Assembly (NCBI RefSeq): GCF_009730915.1
Contig: NC_052492.1
Location: forward strand, 248,001-312,000
Length of the DNA: 64,000 nucleotides
Direction: 5' to 3'
From: Dioscorea cayenensis subsp. rotundata
Taxonomy: Eukaryota; Streptophyta; Magnoliopsida; Dioscoreales; Dioscoreaceae
Shown here: piece by piece, positions 22,608-34,699 of the stretch
Layout of the letters: each line of letters opens with the position of its first letter
Numbering within the stretch: the first letter of the stretch is position 1
The notes under the pieces: model-generated
What the model was told of the DNA's origin: nothing
The model's database searches: none
What the model saw: the letters and a program-made list of their open reading frames with translations, nothing else
Program-made: the position numbers and the translations under genes

Positions 22608-23194
22608 GGCCATCTCCAACCCAAAACTCTATATTTGAAGCTTTAACATACAAAAATACAGCTTCTACAGTGAAAATTTCTCCAACCATCAACTCTATTT
22701 TTAACTCTAAAACAAAATATTCTAAGAATATTCTTCTTACTTTACATTTTATATATTCATACCATCAACAAATTTAATCAATTTTAATTCTTCTTTATTT
22801 GCATATGCAAAATGCTCATGTAATTTTTTTAAATTTTAATGAATTTATATTTCTTGTATTATTTTCTTTAATTTATTATTTCTTATTAATTATAAAATAT
22901 AAACTTAAATTATAAAATTATTAATTTGAATAAAATATGAAATTATAAATAAAAAAATAAATAAACTAAAATAACAAAATAACAAAATAAAAAAATAAAA
23001 ACAGAACACCAAAAAAATAAAAACAGAAAACCAGAAAAACAGAAAATAAAATAAAAAAAAAAAACTCTAGCTACAGTGACGCGCAATTACTTGCGCGTCA
23101 CTATAGCACATTGGTGATTTGGCGCTTGATTGGAGCCCATCCTGCGCCAAATCAAAGTTTTTACTTTAAATATAGAGCATGGTTGGAGATGCTC
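22608..23194. mobile_element. Tourist-like MITE, 587 bp, with TTA target duplication
   Basis: TTA on both sides (22605-22607 and 23195-23197). The left end is GGCCATCTCCAACC and the reverse-complemented right end is GAGCATCTCCAACC. The corresponding site at about 43345 in the sister segment is empty, which confirms the insertion and its borders. The interior is A/T-rich with CTATATTTGAAG-type inner repeats and a GCGCAATTACTTGCGCG hairpin. No coding capacity. Confidence 0.85.
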
Positions 23195-23299
23195 TTAGCT
23201 TTAATTTTTAATAGAGAAAACCCCAGCTTTGCTTGGAGATCAAGCGCTAGGGTTTGGGGAACTTCGACGTGCAAGGAGGCTTTTCCGGCGGGAGGAGAG

Positions 23300-26200
23300 A
23301 AGAAGGTGGTGACGTTGGTGAGCGGTGGAAAAGATAGCTGCTATGCCATGATGCGTTGCATCGATTATGGCCATCAGGTAGACGCCCTCGAAGGCTTTGT
23401 TTTGTGTATAGTTCTTCTTTTTGTTTTTTTTGGGGTTTTAATTCGGATTTATGATGTTTTCTTTCTATTGATTCTGTGTTTTTGTGATTAGATCGTGGCG
23501 CTGGCTAATCTGATGCCGCTTGATGACTCTGCTGATGAATTGGATAGCTATATGTACCAAACTGTAGGAAGTTTCCTCTTTGGCTATTCATAGAGTTTCG
23601 TTGAAATCTTTGATTCTTTTCTATGTTGTTTTGAAATTCGATATTCTTTTAAAGTTTTAGTTATGCAGAAATGCAGGTAATTGTGTTGTATCATGTAATA
23701 AGTCTATGATTAGTTTGTATTTTCATTGAAATCTGACATTTTTTTAATGTTTTTTAATTATCTTAAGGATGGAAGCCTTTGTTTCACAGTGTAGTAGTTA
23801 TGTGGCAATGCAGGTTTGGCACCAGATTATAATCAGATATGCAGAATGCATGGGCCTTCCGTTGTTTTGGAGGCGGATACGCGGATTGACAAGGCAAGAC
23901 CCACAACAATGTTTCCTTAAGTCATTTATTATATCAACTAATGATGTGTGGACTACTTCGTTCTATTCTTCTCCTTGAGTATTTGATGTTTGTTTTGTGA
24001 TCTTTGTGCAGGCATTCCCATCTAAAGTTATTCAATGACACCAGGGGATGATGTTGAAGATATGTTTATTTTGCTAAGCGAAATCAAACAAAATTTTCCC
24101 TTTATAAATGCAGTTTCTTCTGATGCCATTGCCTCTGATTATCAGAGGTTTAGAGTGGAGAGCGTCTGCTCAAGATTAGGCCATGTTTCTCTGGCTTATT
24201 TATGGAAGCAAGATCAAACTTTGCTTTTTGACGAAATGGTAATTATTTACTTTATTGAATTTTTTCTAGACATGTGTCTGTCCTCTGTCAATATAACTAC
24301 TGCTCGGAACTAAATGACTTTCATCTTGTTTCTTCACTTTCTTGTTATTAGATAGAAAAGGGGATTGTGGCCTTAATAATTAAGGTACAAATCATCACTT
24401 TGTAGAAGTTGGGCCTTCTTGCTTCAATTGCTGAGGTAGAAACTGCTTCCATTATCAGACGTAGGATTCTATTAAAATATGGTATTTATGTTTCCTTTGA
24501 TTGTGTTAGACAACTTGTATGGGTTTAAAATTTTTCATTGTACATTTGTACTCTCCTTCAAGGTTTTTTATATTTTCTTAGTAGATCTGTCATTATGTTT
24601 AGTGTAAAACTAAATGTTCATGAATACTGTCAAAAGAGTTTCTGGTTTTCTGTTTGAACAGTTATGCTGATAGGGCATCACCGATTCAGTTTTAATGATT
24701 GAATTGTGATTAAACTCACTTTTAGTTTGACAATATATAGGTTGTTACAATGGGTTTGGTTCCAGCTAAGCACTTGGGAAAAGAACTTGCAGAATTGCAA
24801 TCTCATCTTCTGCAAATGAAAGAGTATGCAATAAATTTAGAGCTTTTTATGTTTTGGGCTCACCGTTTCTTCTAATTGATTTGTTGACCAGCAATATGAT
24901 TTCTTGATGATAGTAATATGGAAATTAGATGGATCAGCCTGCTATTACGATTTTTTTTTTCCAGAACTGGCATCTTGTTTGATAAACTCAAATTAAACTT
25001 AAATGTGTCTATACATGTAGGGCAAGTGTGTGCATGCTGAGCGTAGCTTCTGTTTTATTTCACTCTTTTCACAGTAAGTTCCATACCTGTGTTAGTTTAT
25101 CCAGGCACAACAATTCTTGGTGGTTTCTGAGGATAGTAGCTTTGCAATTTATGCACATGAGGATTCTTTTTCGAATTAAAACCCACTGCTATATTCGTTT
25201 CAACCCACTATTTATTTTGGAGCTTAACCTTTCACAGCATGAACATCTTGAACAAGAAAGTTAGTTTTCATTTCTCATGACTTGGCTTTAGTAGAGATTA
25301 TCTATAATAGAAGCCAAATGGATAACAAATCTTTATTTTGGAGCTTGTGGTTCTAGTTATTACTACTACTAAATGCTTTATATACCCCTTTTAATTTCAT
25401 GAAGTTTGTGAAACCTCTACTGCAATTGTTTAATCTATCTCTTGTAATAACTATAATCCTGGTTGTATGTGTATCTGTTGTACTTCTCAGAATGCAAGAA
25501 TTGTTCTAGACAAGTTTCAAATATTACTGCACTCTCCAGATTCCATTGCTCCAGTTGGCATTCTTCATCCCACTGCTTCTCATCTGGAGTGAAAAAGGGA
25601 TATTTCATCTTTGAGTGATGCTAGTGGAAATATAGATGTTGGTTCTGATAAAATGGGATGTGTGCATGAAGTGGAAGGTAGCTCCACAGAGAGTTGTATT
25701 GTCAGGTGCCAGTCACCACATCCGGTGCCCAATAATTATTCTTATGAGCATTTAAGACTATGTATCTCAACCACCAAACTGAGATTGTGTTTTCCATGGG
25801 CTGTTGGATCGAAAGACCTTCCCAAGGTGGTTTTAATTTGTTAAATTCAGTAACCTTCAGGAAAAATTATTGTCACATTTAATTTCTCAAATCTACACTA
25901 CAGGCCTGCTGGAAGACCTTACAGCTGTTCTCTGGAGAATAGAATCACTACTCAGAACTGAAGGTTTTGACTGGGTGAATGTTCTGTACATGCACCTATA
26001 TATTTCTGATATGAAGCACTTTGCATTGGCCAATGAAGTGTATGTGAAGTTTATTACAGAAAAGAAGTGCAGCTTTGGTGTTCCATCTCATAGTACTATT
26101 GAATTACCTCTGAAACAAGTTGGTTATGGTCATGCATATGTAGAGGTTTTAGTAGCTAGTAACCGGAGCAAAAGAGTTCTTCATGTTCAAAGTATTTCAT

Positions 26201-26372
26201 GCTGGGCACCTACAACTAGGCCATACAGCTGTGTACAACATAGCATTCCTCTTCCTACGTTTCTTTGCATGTTTGTTTTTACTTTCATTCTTAGTTGTTG
26301 TTGTTAGAGAACATAAAAAACAAAACTCAGAAACTAAACCTTGAAAATGCATTTGTTATAAACCAATTAATA
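23300..26372 (+). pseudogene. DPH6 pseudogene (left copy, truncated)
   Basis: Exons 1-9 of the DPH6 gene at 43470-48045 can be followed here. The start codon is lost: the ATG position (23300-23302) reads AAG, before KVVTLVSGGKDSCYAMMRC. An extra A near 24018 shifts the frame of exon 4. The exon with the CGEGGEYETL motif is deleted near 25073. A TGA stands in exon 8 at 25590-25592. Exon 9 (LLEDLTAVLWRIESLLRTE, about 25905-26235) is still open. Similarity ends in the following intron at about 26372, where the sequence switches to a COP1-interacting-protein-7-like gene. The GC-AG intron after GSTR-type codons is kept. The copy cannot make a working enzyme. Confidence 0.9.
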
Positions 26373-29300
26373 TCCTCATGCTCTCCTGCAGAGTTCACCT
26401 TCTTAGAGTGCTTGAGACCCGCAAAACCGTCTTGCAGAAAGAACAAGGCATGGCCTTTGCCCGTGCTGTAGCAGCTGGTTTTGACATGGATCACATGTTG
26501 CAGTTGATATCATTTGCTGAGTGCTTTGGGGCCACACGCATGATGTAAGCAAGATATCTCTCCTAGTAGTTTGCTTCTTCAGTGCATTTAGAAAATTTGT
26601 TTCAGCTTGTTTGGCCCCAAAGTATGGTAACCAAAGGAAAGATATTGGGATTATAATTTTTTGAATATTGAGATCATTCTTAGTGACCAGTGGAAGTATG
26701 AAGATTTTGGAATGTATAGAGTGCAGCATGAATTTTAATTGTAATTACACTCTGTTTCCTAATTTTGTTTCTATTGTTTTTTCTTCTGTTAACAGGGAAG
26801 CATGCATACGGTTTATGGATCTGTGGAAAGTAAAACATGAAAGTGGACAATGGCTTGATATTGAGGCCGCAGAAGCATTGTCTTCCCAATCAGAATTTTC
26901 CTCTTTGAATGTCTCAGGCATTATATTATCTGGAGACATCAACAAGCAGAGAGAATTTGGAGAGGGATGGCTTATATCTAATGGTGATTTGGGTGCAGAG
27001 AGCAATGGAAAGGATGGTCTCAATGGCAGTGAGGTCAATCTGGTCAAAACAAAGGTGAATTGTTGTCGTTGTTGGTTATAAAGAATTGATGATTTCCTTG
27101 ATCAGGATTATTGCAACTTTAAGAAAAATGATGCTGCTCTACCTAAGAACTTTTGTTATGTGAGAATCCCTTTTTATTTTGGTTATTGTGATGTGAAGTC
27201 AGCTAATAACTATATAAGGCTTACCTTCTCTTATTTTGCCTGAAAATATACCTTTTAGAGGCTTGTGGAAATCTCGTTAGTTTCAGTAATGAGTGGGGAG
27301 AATTTGTTTAAATTTGTATAAATAAGGAAAGTTTATTATCAGAAGAAAAGCTTTTTTGCAAGCATGCATTTTAAAAACTTATTTTCTTATGGGCAGATAG
27401 AAGGTCACCTGATGATCATCAAACGACATCTGGAACCCAATGATTATTACCAAGGTCAGTTTCAGCACCCATGTTTCCCCAGTGGCCCATTCATTCTGCA
27501 CCATTCATTCTGCACCCATGTTTCAACCATATCCTGTGCAAACGCATGCCTTGTTATCAGAATTATCCTGGTGGTGCCTTGTTTTTCCAACCCCTCTATC
27601 CTCCACTGGATGATCTTAGATATACTACTTTCCATAGAATGGGGCTAAAAAGGAGTTCCATGGATAGTAAAGATAGCACTACTGAACCTGAGGCTTGGGA
27701 AATGGGTGCTTCTGGTGGCAGATCAAAGGACTTCAGTGATAGGAATCTGACTGAAGATGAGAAAGATATGTACGTTGCTCAAGGATCATGTAAAAGATCT
27801 GGTCATTGAGGGAAGAAAAAGGCCTGGGAAGGCAGCCACTCAAATGTCAAAGAGATATGATATCTCTGAAAGTGAATCAGAATCAGTTTCTGACTCTGAA
27901 ATTGAGGAGGATAGTGAGTGTAGAATTTCTGAGTCAATTCTATATTTGAAATGAAAGGAATACACTCACTCTTATAGACTTTCAACCCCTTTATAGACTT
28001 TCAACCCCTTAGAAAAAATAAATTTACCTTTATTAAAAATTCAGTCCTAGCTGAAAATCAGCTAGAATTTTGTGGATAGGTTGTATGTCTGTCCAGGAAA
28101 TCAGACAGGATTCAAGGGTTGTTTTATCCTTGAAGTTAGCCAACAAGATCCCTGAAAATCTGCAAATCTCTACAGTGAGCATGATAAGTCTCCAAGAAGG
28201 AAACATGAGCGCTCTTCAAGGTCAAAGAAAAAGAACAACCCAACAAAATCCATAGATGTTTCTGACATACATGGCAAGGATGAAGTTGCTTCTGGCCAGG
28301 GTGCTAATCCTGGAAACTGGCTAGTGTTCCAGGGTTTCCTAATGAGAGATGAAGAGAACACAAGCAATGCCGATAGAGGCATGTTTTCAGGTGAGCAAGA
28401 GCCTCCTGAGGAGAAAAGAGAGTAAAGTTAGTGATGATCCCTTTCTTCCTCCTGAAAGCGATGCCGACAATGTTCAAGATTTGAAGAAGGTTGATGGGAA
28501 AACAAGCAGACTGAACCAATTTCTTCAACCGATAAGCTGTTAGTTTCTACTGGAAGAGGCTACACAGAAAATAATCCTGATCCCCAGTTTGAGGAAATTG
28601 AAGTTGGATGTCGACGTTGGACATCAGCACATGATGAGTTTATGGTTTATGAGCCAGAAAAGCAGCTGACCAACAAAAGCTTTTCAGGTCCACTTGCTGA
28701 AACTGAATTTGAGCATGCTGTACATGTGGAAAAGCAGAAGTAGGCTACATATACTGCAACGGATGAGTCCTTCATTGTTCCCGTCAGATCAGACATCCCA
28801 GAGGAACTTCTAGTGGACAGCAGACCTCCTCTTGAAATGGACTCAAGTTACCATTTGTTATTCAAGGAAGTGAGGATTCATCAAGTAAACCAAAAGACCA
28901 GTTCTACTATGAACCACATGATTTGAGCTTGATGCCTGAACGAGAAATGGAGAACAAATGTGTTGGTTATGATCCAGCCATTGATTTTGGCATGGAGATT
29001 CACATTGAAGATGCGGCTAAGGTGAACACCAGCAATCATGAAGACAACCAATCAAGCACCAAAGAAGAGCCAAAGAAGTCAAACAAGGGGAAAAAAAAAA
29101 AGCCAGGAGCTGGACAAGATGTCACAGATAAAAGGAAGATGGACTTGATGAGGAAAGGGAGATTATCAAAGCCAAATCCTTTAGCAGATGCACAGGCACG
29201 CGCAGAGAAGCTAAGATTTTATAAAGCCGATCTTCAAAAACTCAAGAAAGAAAAGGTATGCCTTTCAGGGTGCCTGTGTTAACTTAGTTTTCCAGTGTCA

Positions 29301-31200
29301 ATGGAAAAAAATAAAACTCTATAAAGCAGAAAATTGAAATATGTTCTCTTAAATAATTTGGAGGTCGGGGAAAAATCCCGATCAAATCATTTAGGATATA
29401 TAGCCTTTATCTTTTCTCAAGATTGAAGAAGTCATGAAAATTGAAAAGCTTCCAAGATAAATCAGTTACTCTATAAGAAAATTTCATCGATTGCGTGTCT
29501 TATTAATGTGAACAGTGCCTCAGTAACATGTCAATTTGTCATTTACGCTCATTTCTTAATCTTGATATGATTGTATTGGGGTTTCATGTCTTTATCTCAT
29601 CATTCAGGAAGAGTAAGCTATAAAAAGGTTGGAAGCTCTAAAGCTAGAATGACAGAGGAGAATTGCTGCAAGAAGTGGTTCAGGTACCAGCCACCCCACA
29701 TCGACACCCCAGCAGACAAAAGCACAACCAACAGCAAAAGTTTTTCTTGGTTCTTACAAAGGTTCAAAGTTTAATGACATAGAAGCTGGCACTTCACCTA
29801 TGGCAAAGTTTCCTGGCAGAACTAAATCTCTTGGGTCTAATGATTCTCACATAACCACCACCAAAACTAGCAATCCAAATCTTGGTATTCCTGTGTTTTG
29901 GAATGAATTGAGCAGATCAGTCTCATCGTTGCCTGATCTGAACAAAGAGAGTGATGGTCTTGTTCTTGAAGTAAAGGCAGCTTCCTGTGTAGCCAAAAGG
30001 CTATTGGACCCCAAATTCAGTAATAACAGCCATGCTTCTCCCAAGAAATCAGTCAGCAGTGATAGAACACCCAAAAAGACTCATCTGATGAACCCAATAC
30101 GAAGATGCCTGCTATTATGCACTCAGGCAAAACCATATCAGCTACTTTACTAGAGCTAAAGGTTAATACCTGACCTTGGTTTTTTTTTTTTTCCTAGCCA
30201 TGAAAACTTTGCTAATTGTAGCTATGTTTGTTACTTTGTGTTGATCAGGTAATGCATGATAATGCAAAGGATGAATCTAAGAAATCACTGGAAGTGGATG
30301 TGACTGATAAAACATATCAACCCCCTTATGCAAGAGCTACAGCACTGGAAAATCCAGCTATCGGCAATCTGCATGATGAAACAGTGCCAGTAGTTGACCC
30401 GTAAATGAAGTCAATGGGCTTTGAGATTACCAAGGCATGAGTACCTGCTGACAGTCTGAACTCCACTCCAGAAGATCAAATACATGATATCTTTGAGAAT
30501 CCTCATAATGAGCCATCTAAAGGGTTGAGTTAAGCTATTCAAGTTTGGAAAGACAACCACACTTCAGCTTCTGGTGAACATAACTTGGAATCATACTGTT
30601 CATCCGTTGATTATTGTACAGTGTTGTCTGCGTTTGCTTCTGATGGTAATGTCTCACCTATCTTAGAACCCAAAAGATTCTTGATGGCTACTAAAATATT
30701 TAAAGAAATAGAAAATTAATGAGAAAGCATAGGGTGATATATTTAAAAAGCATCTCCATTATGGCCTGAGGGTTAGTAAAACCATGCTGACTACTACTAA
30801 TAGATCACAAGATTGGGTACTGCTCATTTTTATTATGCTTGCCTGTATATTAGAGATGCTGAGAGCCTGAGAATGTAAGTAGTAGATCTCAGTCTGAACA
30901 GTCGCCTAGATTGCTAACAAATAATAAAAGTTTTAAGTGTTTCATTAGTAGCAGATAGTTATTTATGCTTCTTTTAATTTTTCTCATGGAATAAGAATGG
31001 GGGATTCATTCTTATCAATTATGGAGAAGTAGGCCGAACTTTAAAACTTAAGAATGGAAGTCAACTCCAGATGGGCAAACACTTGTCCCATCCTTGCACC
31101 TCCTGATATGTGGTTGATATCTCTGAAATTTTGCAGTTAATGGATCAAAAAATCATGTTTCTCGAGATGATGTATTCGTTGGAAACAGTAGCAGTACAGC
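26373..31200 (+). pseudogene. COP1-interacting protein 7-like gene, 3' part, decayed
   Basis: The first exon (26392-26544) encodes VLETRKTVLQKEQGMAFARA and DHMLQLISFAECFGATRMM. Exon two (26796-27054) encodes EACIRFMDLWKVKHESGQWL and SGIILSGDINKQRE. Both are typical of the middle of plant CIP7-related nuclear proteins. Exon three begins at 27397 and shifts frame near 27470; the PYPPLEDPRY-like proline-rich part follows in the new frame. Later pieces include SESESESVSDSEIEEDSE (about 27870-27917), NWLVFQGFLMRDEE (about 28315-28356), GRLSKPNPLADAQARAEKLR (about 29158-29220), and the APRK-like basic C-terminal third up to about 30150. Many frame changes and stops separate them. The N-terminal half is absent because the segment starts at the duplication breakpoint. 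In the family the protein acts in light signalling with COP1; this copy is most likely dead. Confidence 0.78.
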
Positions 31201-31206
31201 AAAAGG

Positions 31207-31867
31207 TAAAACAGACCAATGCCTCACATGCTTATGAATACTTTTTGTGTGCTTCCTGCCTTCCTCAGTAGCATTTTTTGTTAGTCATTCTCATTCATTT
31301 GATTTGTGTTTCAGTTTTCCATCCATTCTCCATCCTTTCCCGGTTCATCTCTTGGCAATTCTTCTAGTACTATTGCCATTTTCAATACAGTTCCCATCCA
31401 GTATATATCAAATAGAACAGGTCAATCAAATAGAGAGCTTTTCATGCAAATTTTAAAGATACAAAGAAGAACAATGGCAGAGCACTTCTCTTCCTCTAGA
31501 GTCTTAACAAGTGGCTTTCTCTCCTTGTAGTCCCTCTCCTTTGCAGTTACAATCACTGACTTTCTATTTATAGCTCGTTGACTAAGATCATATTTATTTA
31601 TTTTGGGAAAAAAAAAATGCCCTAGAGAAAATGATTGACAATATATTAATGCCACTTGTGCTGCTTTCTGAACGATCTTCACTTGAATTGAAGAGCTAGA
31701 ATATCAAGGACATATATTAGTTTCTTATGTTCATCTTTGAGAATAATCACTAAATGCCTGCCAGACAACATCATTAGCTAAACATCACTGTATCACACTG
31801 GTACATGTTCTTGAATTTTGTCATCCTGGAAACATTTGAGTCAGAATAGTATTTCAGTTTAGTACTA
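31207..31867. other. Unassigned sequence before the minisatellite
   Basis: No gene recognised. A stretch near 31424-31475 (CAATCAAATAGAGAGCTTTT) is a diverged relative of part of the 132-bp repeat that follows, which suggests where the repeat came from. Confidence 0.4.
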
Positions 31868-32665
31868 AGAATTTGGATTAAATTTTCACTCTGGAGACAC
31901 AATGAATGTTTTAAATGTATATTTGCTGCAAGTATGTATACTAAAGAATTCAATCAAATGGAGAGCTTTACATACAAAGTTCAAGTAAAACTAAGAAGAA
32001 GAATTTGGATTAAATTTTCACTCTGGAGACACAATGAATGTTTTAAATGTATATTTGCTGCAAGTATGTATACTAAAGAATTCAATCAAATGGAGAGCTT
32101 TACATACAAAGTTCAAGTAAAACTAAGAAGAAGAATTTGGATTAAATTTTCACTCTGGAGACACAATGAATGTTTTAAATGTATATTTGCTGCAAGTATG
32201 TATACTAAAGAATTCAATCAAATGGAGAGCTTTACATACAAAGTTCAAGTAAAACTAAGAAGAAGAATTTGGATTAAATTTTTCACTCTGGAGACACAAT
32301 GAATGTTTTAAATGTATATTTGCTGCAAGTATACTTATACTAAAGAATTCAAATCAAATGGAGAGCTTTTTACATACAAAGTTCAAGTAAAAACTAAGAA
32401 GAAGAATTTGGATTAAATTTTTCACTCTGGAGACACAATGAATGTTTTAAATGTATATTTGCTGCAAGTATGTATACTAAAGGAATTCAATCAAATGGAG
32501 AGCTTTACATACAAAGTTCAAGTAAAACTAAGAAGAAGAATTTGGATTAAATTTTCGCTCTGGAGACACAATGAATGTTTTAAATGTATATTTGTTGCAA
32601 GTATGTATACCAAAGAATTCAATCAAATGGAGAGCTTTACATACAAAGTTAAAAGTAAATCTAAG
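31868..32665 (+). repeat. 132-bp tandem repeat (minisatellite), about six copies
   Basis: The unit begins AGAATTTGGATTAAATTTTC and contains GCAAGTATGTATACTAAAG and CAAATGGAGAGCTTTACATA. The landmark AGTATGTA recurs at 31931, 32063 and 32195 (exact 132-bp steps), then at about 32328, 32467 and 32600 with small indels. The first three units are nearly identical, so expansion is recent. Because 132 is a multiple of three, the first units stay open as a 44-residue repeat (31934-32302). Confidence 0.95.
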
Positions 32666-32965
32666 AATTACAATGTCTGATAGAATGTTCTTGACTACGT
32701 CTGACAAAGTTTAACAAAGAAGTTAGTGAAAGCTAATGATGATGCATGAGGGAATGGATTTGCAATTCCTTCTAAGCGCTTCATCCACCAGAACCTGTGA
32801 TTCCTCTTGAGCATCCCTCTTGCTTAATATCAGATGTCCACCTGAATAACCACATCACTAGAACAATTATATTTTGAAGAATGAATCATTCTCAAAGGCA
32901 ACAGATATATATAAACAGTTTCCAAAATCTTTATAGGGGATGTTGATCAGTAAGAAAAACCTACC
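32666..32965. other. Unassigned sequence
   Basis: No recognisable gene; borders the PP2C-like exon relic to the right. Confidence 0.35.
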
Positions 32966-33118
32966 AGATTCCATGAGTAGCTTAGTTTGCTGATTCACCA
33001 TTTCCAGGCTTCACCTTTTTGATAACCTCCGGAAGAACGAAAGTGAAAATGCAGCAAATCTGACAAACCTTTGAGTGAGATACACGGATATTAATATATG
33101 AACCTGATACGGTAGACT
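32966..33118 (-). pseudogene. PP2C-like exon relic
   Basis: Minus-strand sequence resembling the last preserved PP2C-like exon and intron at 35398-35600: the GATTCACCATTTCCAGGCTT block, AATGCAGCAAATCTGA, and a splice donor context CTGATACGGTAG. Similarity breaks off at about 33118, where the DUF295-like gene begins. Confidence 0.6.
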
Positions 33119-33146
33119 TAGTGTCATGTAAAAAGGTGAGATACCT

Positions 33147-34082
33147 CTACGAATGAAACCATATTCCGGAACAAGAGTTGTGGTTCACCCCTTCACGGCA
33201 GTCCTTGATCTGATGGTGAACATTGGTGACTCTGTTGAATGCGGAACAATCAGCATCGCCATTGACACCAATGAATATCATATTCCCGTTGTGACCGATG
33301 GGAGGAGGAATGGAAAATCCAACTTTTGTTGGAACCACAAAGATATTCTCCCCGTTCACATCATATTGTTGTGCCCACATTTCGTTAAAATTGTCATCAT
33401 GCCTAATCTCTAAGCAAATAGGTGGATGTGGGAAGCCAAAGGTATTGTCCACGAAAAGTAGACGATGCCCATGTGCAAGTAGACTAATCGATAACGGTCT
33501 GTCAAACATATGAAACATATGCACTTGCGGGTCATCTAAATCTATGGAAGCAACAAATAAATTGCCGCTATTATCAAAGAACCATAGACAGTTTTCGTGA
33601 ACAAGTAGACTGTAGACAGGGGGGTTTATGTAAGAAAATGTTCCCCCGATCCATTCTTGGTTTTGGGAAAGTAATATAAACATGTCTCGATATAGATTGT
33701 CCTTCCCAAAAATAAATACAGTCAGATCAGCACTTAATGTTCCGGCGTGTATCCGGAAATTCGGACGTGGATAAGGTAATACCCTGCGAGCGTCTGTGTA
33801 AGGATTATATAAAATAATCCTGTCCCTTGTGTCAAACAACAGCCAACTGTATACTGATGCTAATATTCTGCCTCGGATTGGTAAATGGCGAAGCTCCACT
33901 GTATGTTCAAATGGCTTAAAAAATTCGATATCTTCAAATGCGTCATTTTGAAGCAACAACGTTGGACCCAATTGTGAAATAATCCTCTGTTTTTTTTTAA
34001 TCAGAGAAGTTCTGGACTTTAAGGGTCGCTTCCCTTGTGAAAGTGGGGGTGGGACACTGCAATTAAAGACAAAAAGGTTCAT
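33147..34082 (-). CDS. F-box-associated/DUF295-like protein (divergent paralogue or last exon)
   Basis: An uninterrupted frame of up to 311 residues. Features of the F-box-associated beta-propeller group are RGRILASVYSWLLFDTRD, a LYNPYTDARRVLPYPRP strand (NP-T-...-LP pattern), the ENCLWFFDNSGNLFVASID repeat, and a C-terminal W (SGIWFHS). It is clearly different from the 9.4-kb DUF295 copies. A good splice acceptor (TTTAATTGCAG on the minus strand) ends at 34057, so the true coding part may be a last exon from 34056 down, with the first residues (MNLFVFNC) being intron. I find no F-box in the 600 bases upstream. It sits between PP2C-like relics on both sides, as if inserted among them. Whether it is expressed is unknown. 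Confidence 0.6.
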   Translation of the reverse strand: MNLFVFNCSVPPPLSQGKRPLKSRTSLIKKKQRIISQLGPTLLLQNDAFEDIEFFKPFEHTVELRHLPIRGRILASVYSWLLFDTRDRIILYNPYTDARRVLPYPRPNFRIHAGTLSADLTVFIFGKDNLYRDMFILLSQNQEWIGGTFSYINPPVYSLLVHENCLWFFDNSGNLFVASIDLDDPQVHMFHMFDRPLSISLLAHGHRLLFVDNTFGFPHPPICLEIRHDDNFNEMWAQQYDVNGENIFVVPTKVGFSIPPPIGHNGNMIFIGVNGDADCSAFNRVTNVHHQIKDCREGVNHNSCSGIWFHS

Positions 34083-34089
34083 ATTGTCG

Positions 34090-34690
34090 CGTGAATGATA
34101 AATGCATTATTAATAATAATGAATTGTCAAAAGTTGAGTTACTTGAGTTGAGATACAATACTGGTGGCACCAACGAAAATAGTTTCTTTTTGTCCCTGCA
34201 TATCACCCGTCATCATATGGTAAATAAAACTCGCATATACATGGTAAATAAAACTGTGCATACAGTTAGCAGGAGAAGAAGAAAGGTTTAAAAAAAAACA
34301 AAACAAAAAGGCAACTTCATCTAACCCAATCTGTGAAGTTGGACTCTCCCTTTTGGTTGGCCTTTCTGCTGGCGGGCCCTAAAAAATAATAACAATAAAA
34401 TATAACTTTAAAATTCTATTTGTCTAGACCTGAAGTAGGCTTGCATTTAATTTTTTATAAAACAACTCACCAGTCCAGTCAATCTTGGCCATTTGACAAG
34501 AAGGATCTGGCAGTATGAAACCCAACAGTCTCGCTATAAGTTCCTATATTAAACAAAGACATAACTGTTTAACATTCATACGTAGGATGGCTAGGCACGT
34601 TAATTGTTCTAATATATCTTTGCTTCGGAAAGAAATAATGAACCATGATGATATGGTTTCCAAATTCTACAATAAAATTAGAGTTGTCCA
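34090..34690. other. Upstream sequence of the DUF295-like gene
   Basis: No F-box exon, RNA gene or repeat recognised. It contains a short duplicated TGGTAAATAAAACT motif near 34217-34255. Confidence 0.4.
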
Positions 34691-34699
34691 GCAATGAAT

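Noticed and set aside
31934-32302. Open frame of repeated 44-residue units as a repeat protein gene
   Set aside because: It is a by-product of a tandem repeat whose length is a multiple of three. The frame is lost in later units and there is no family match.
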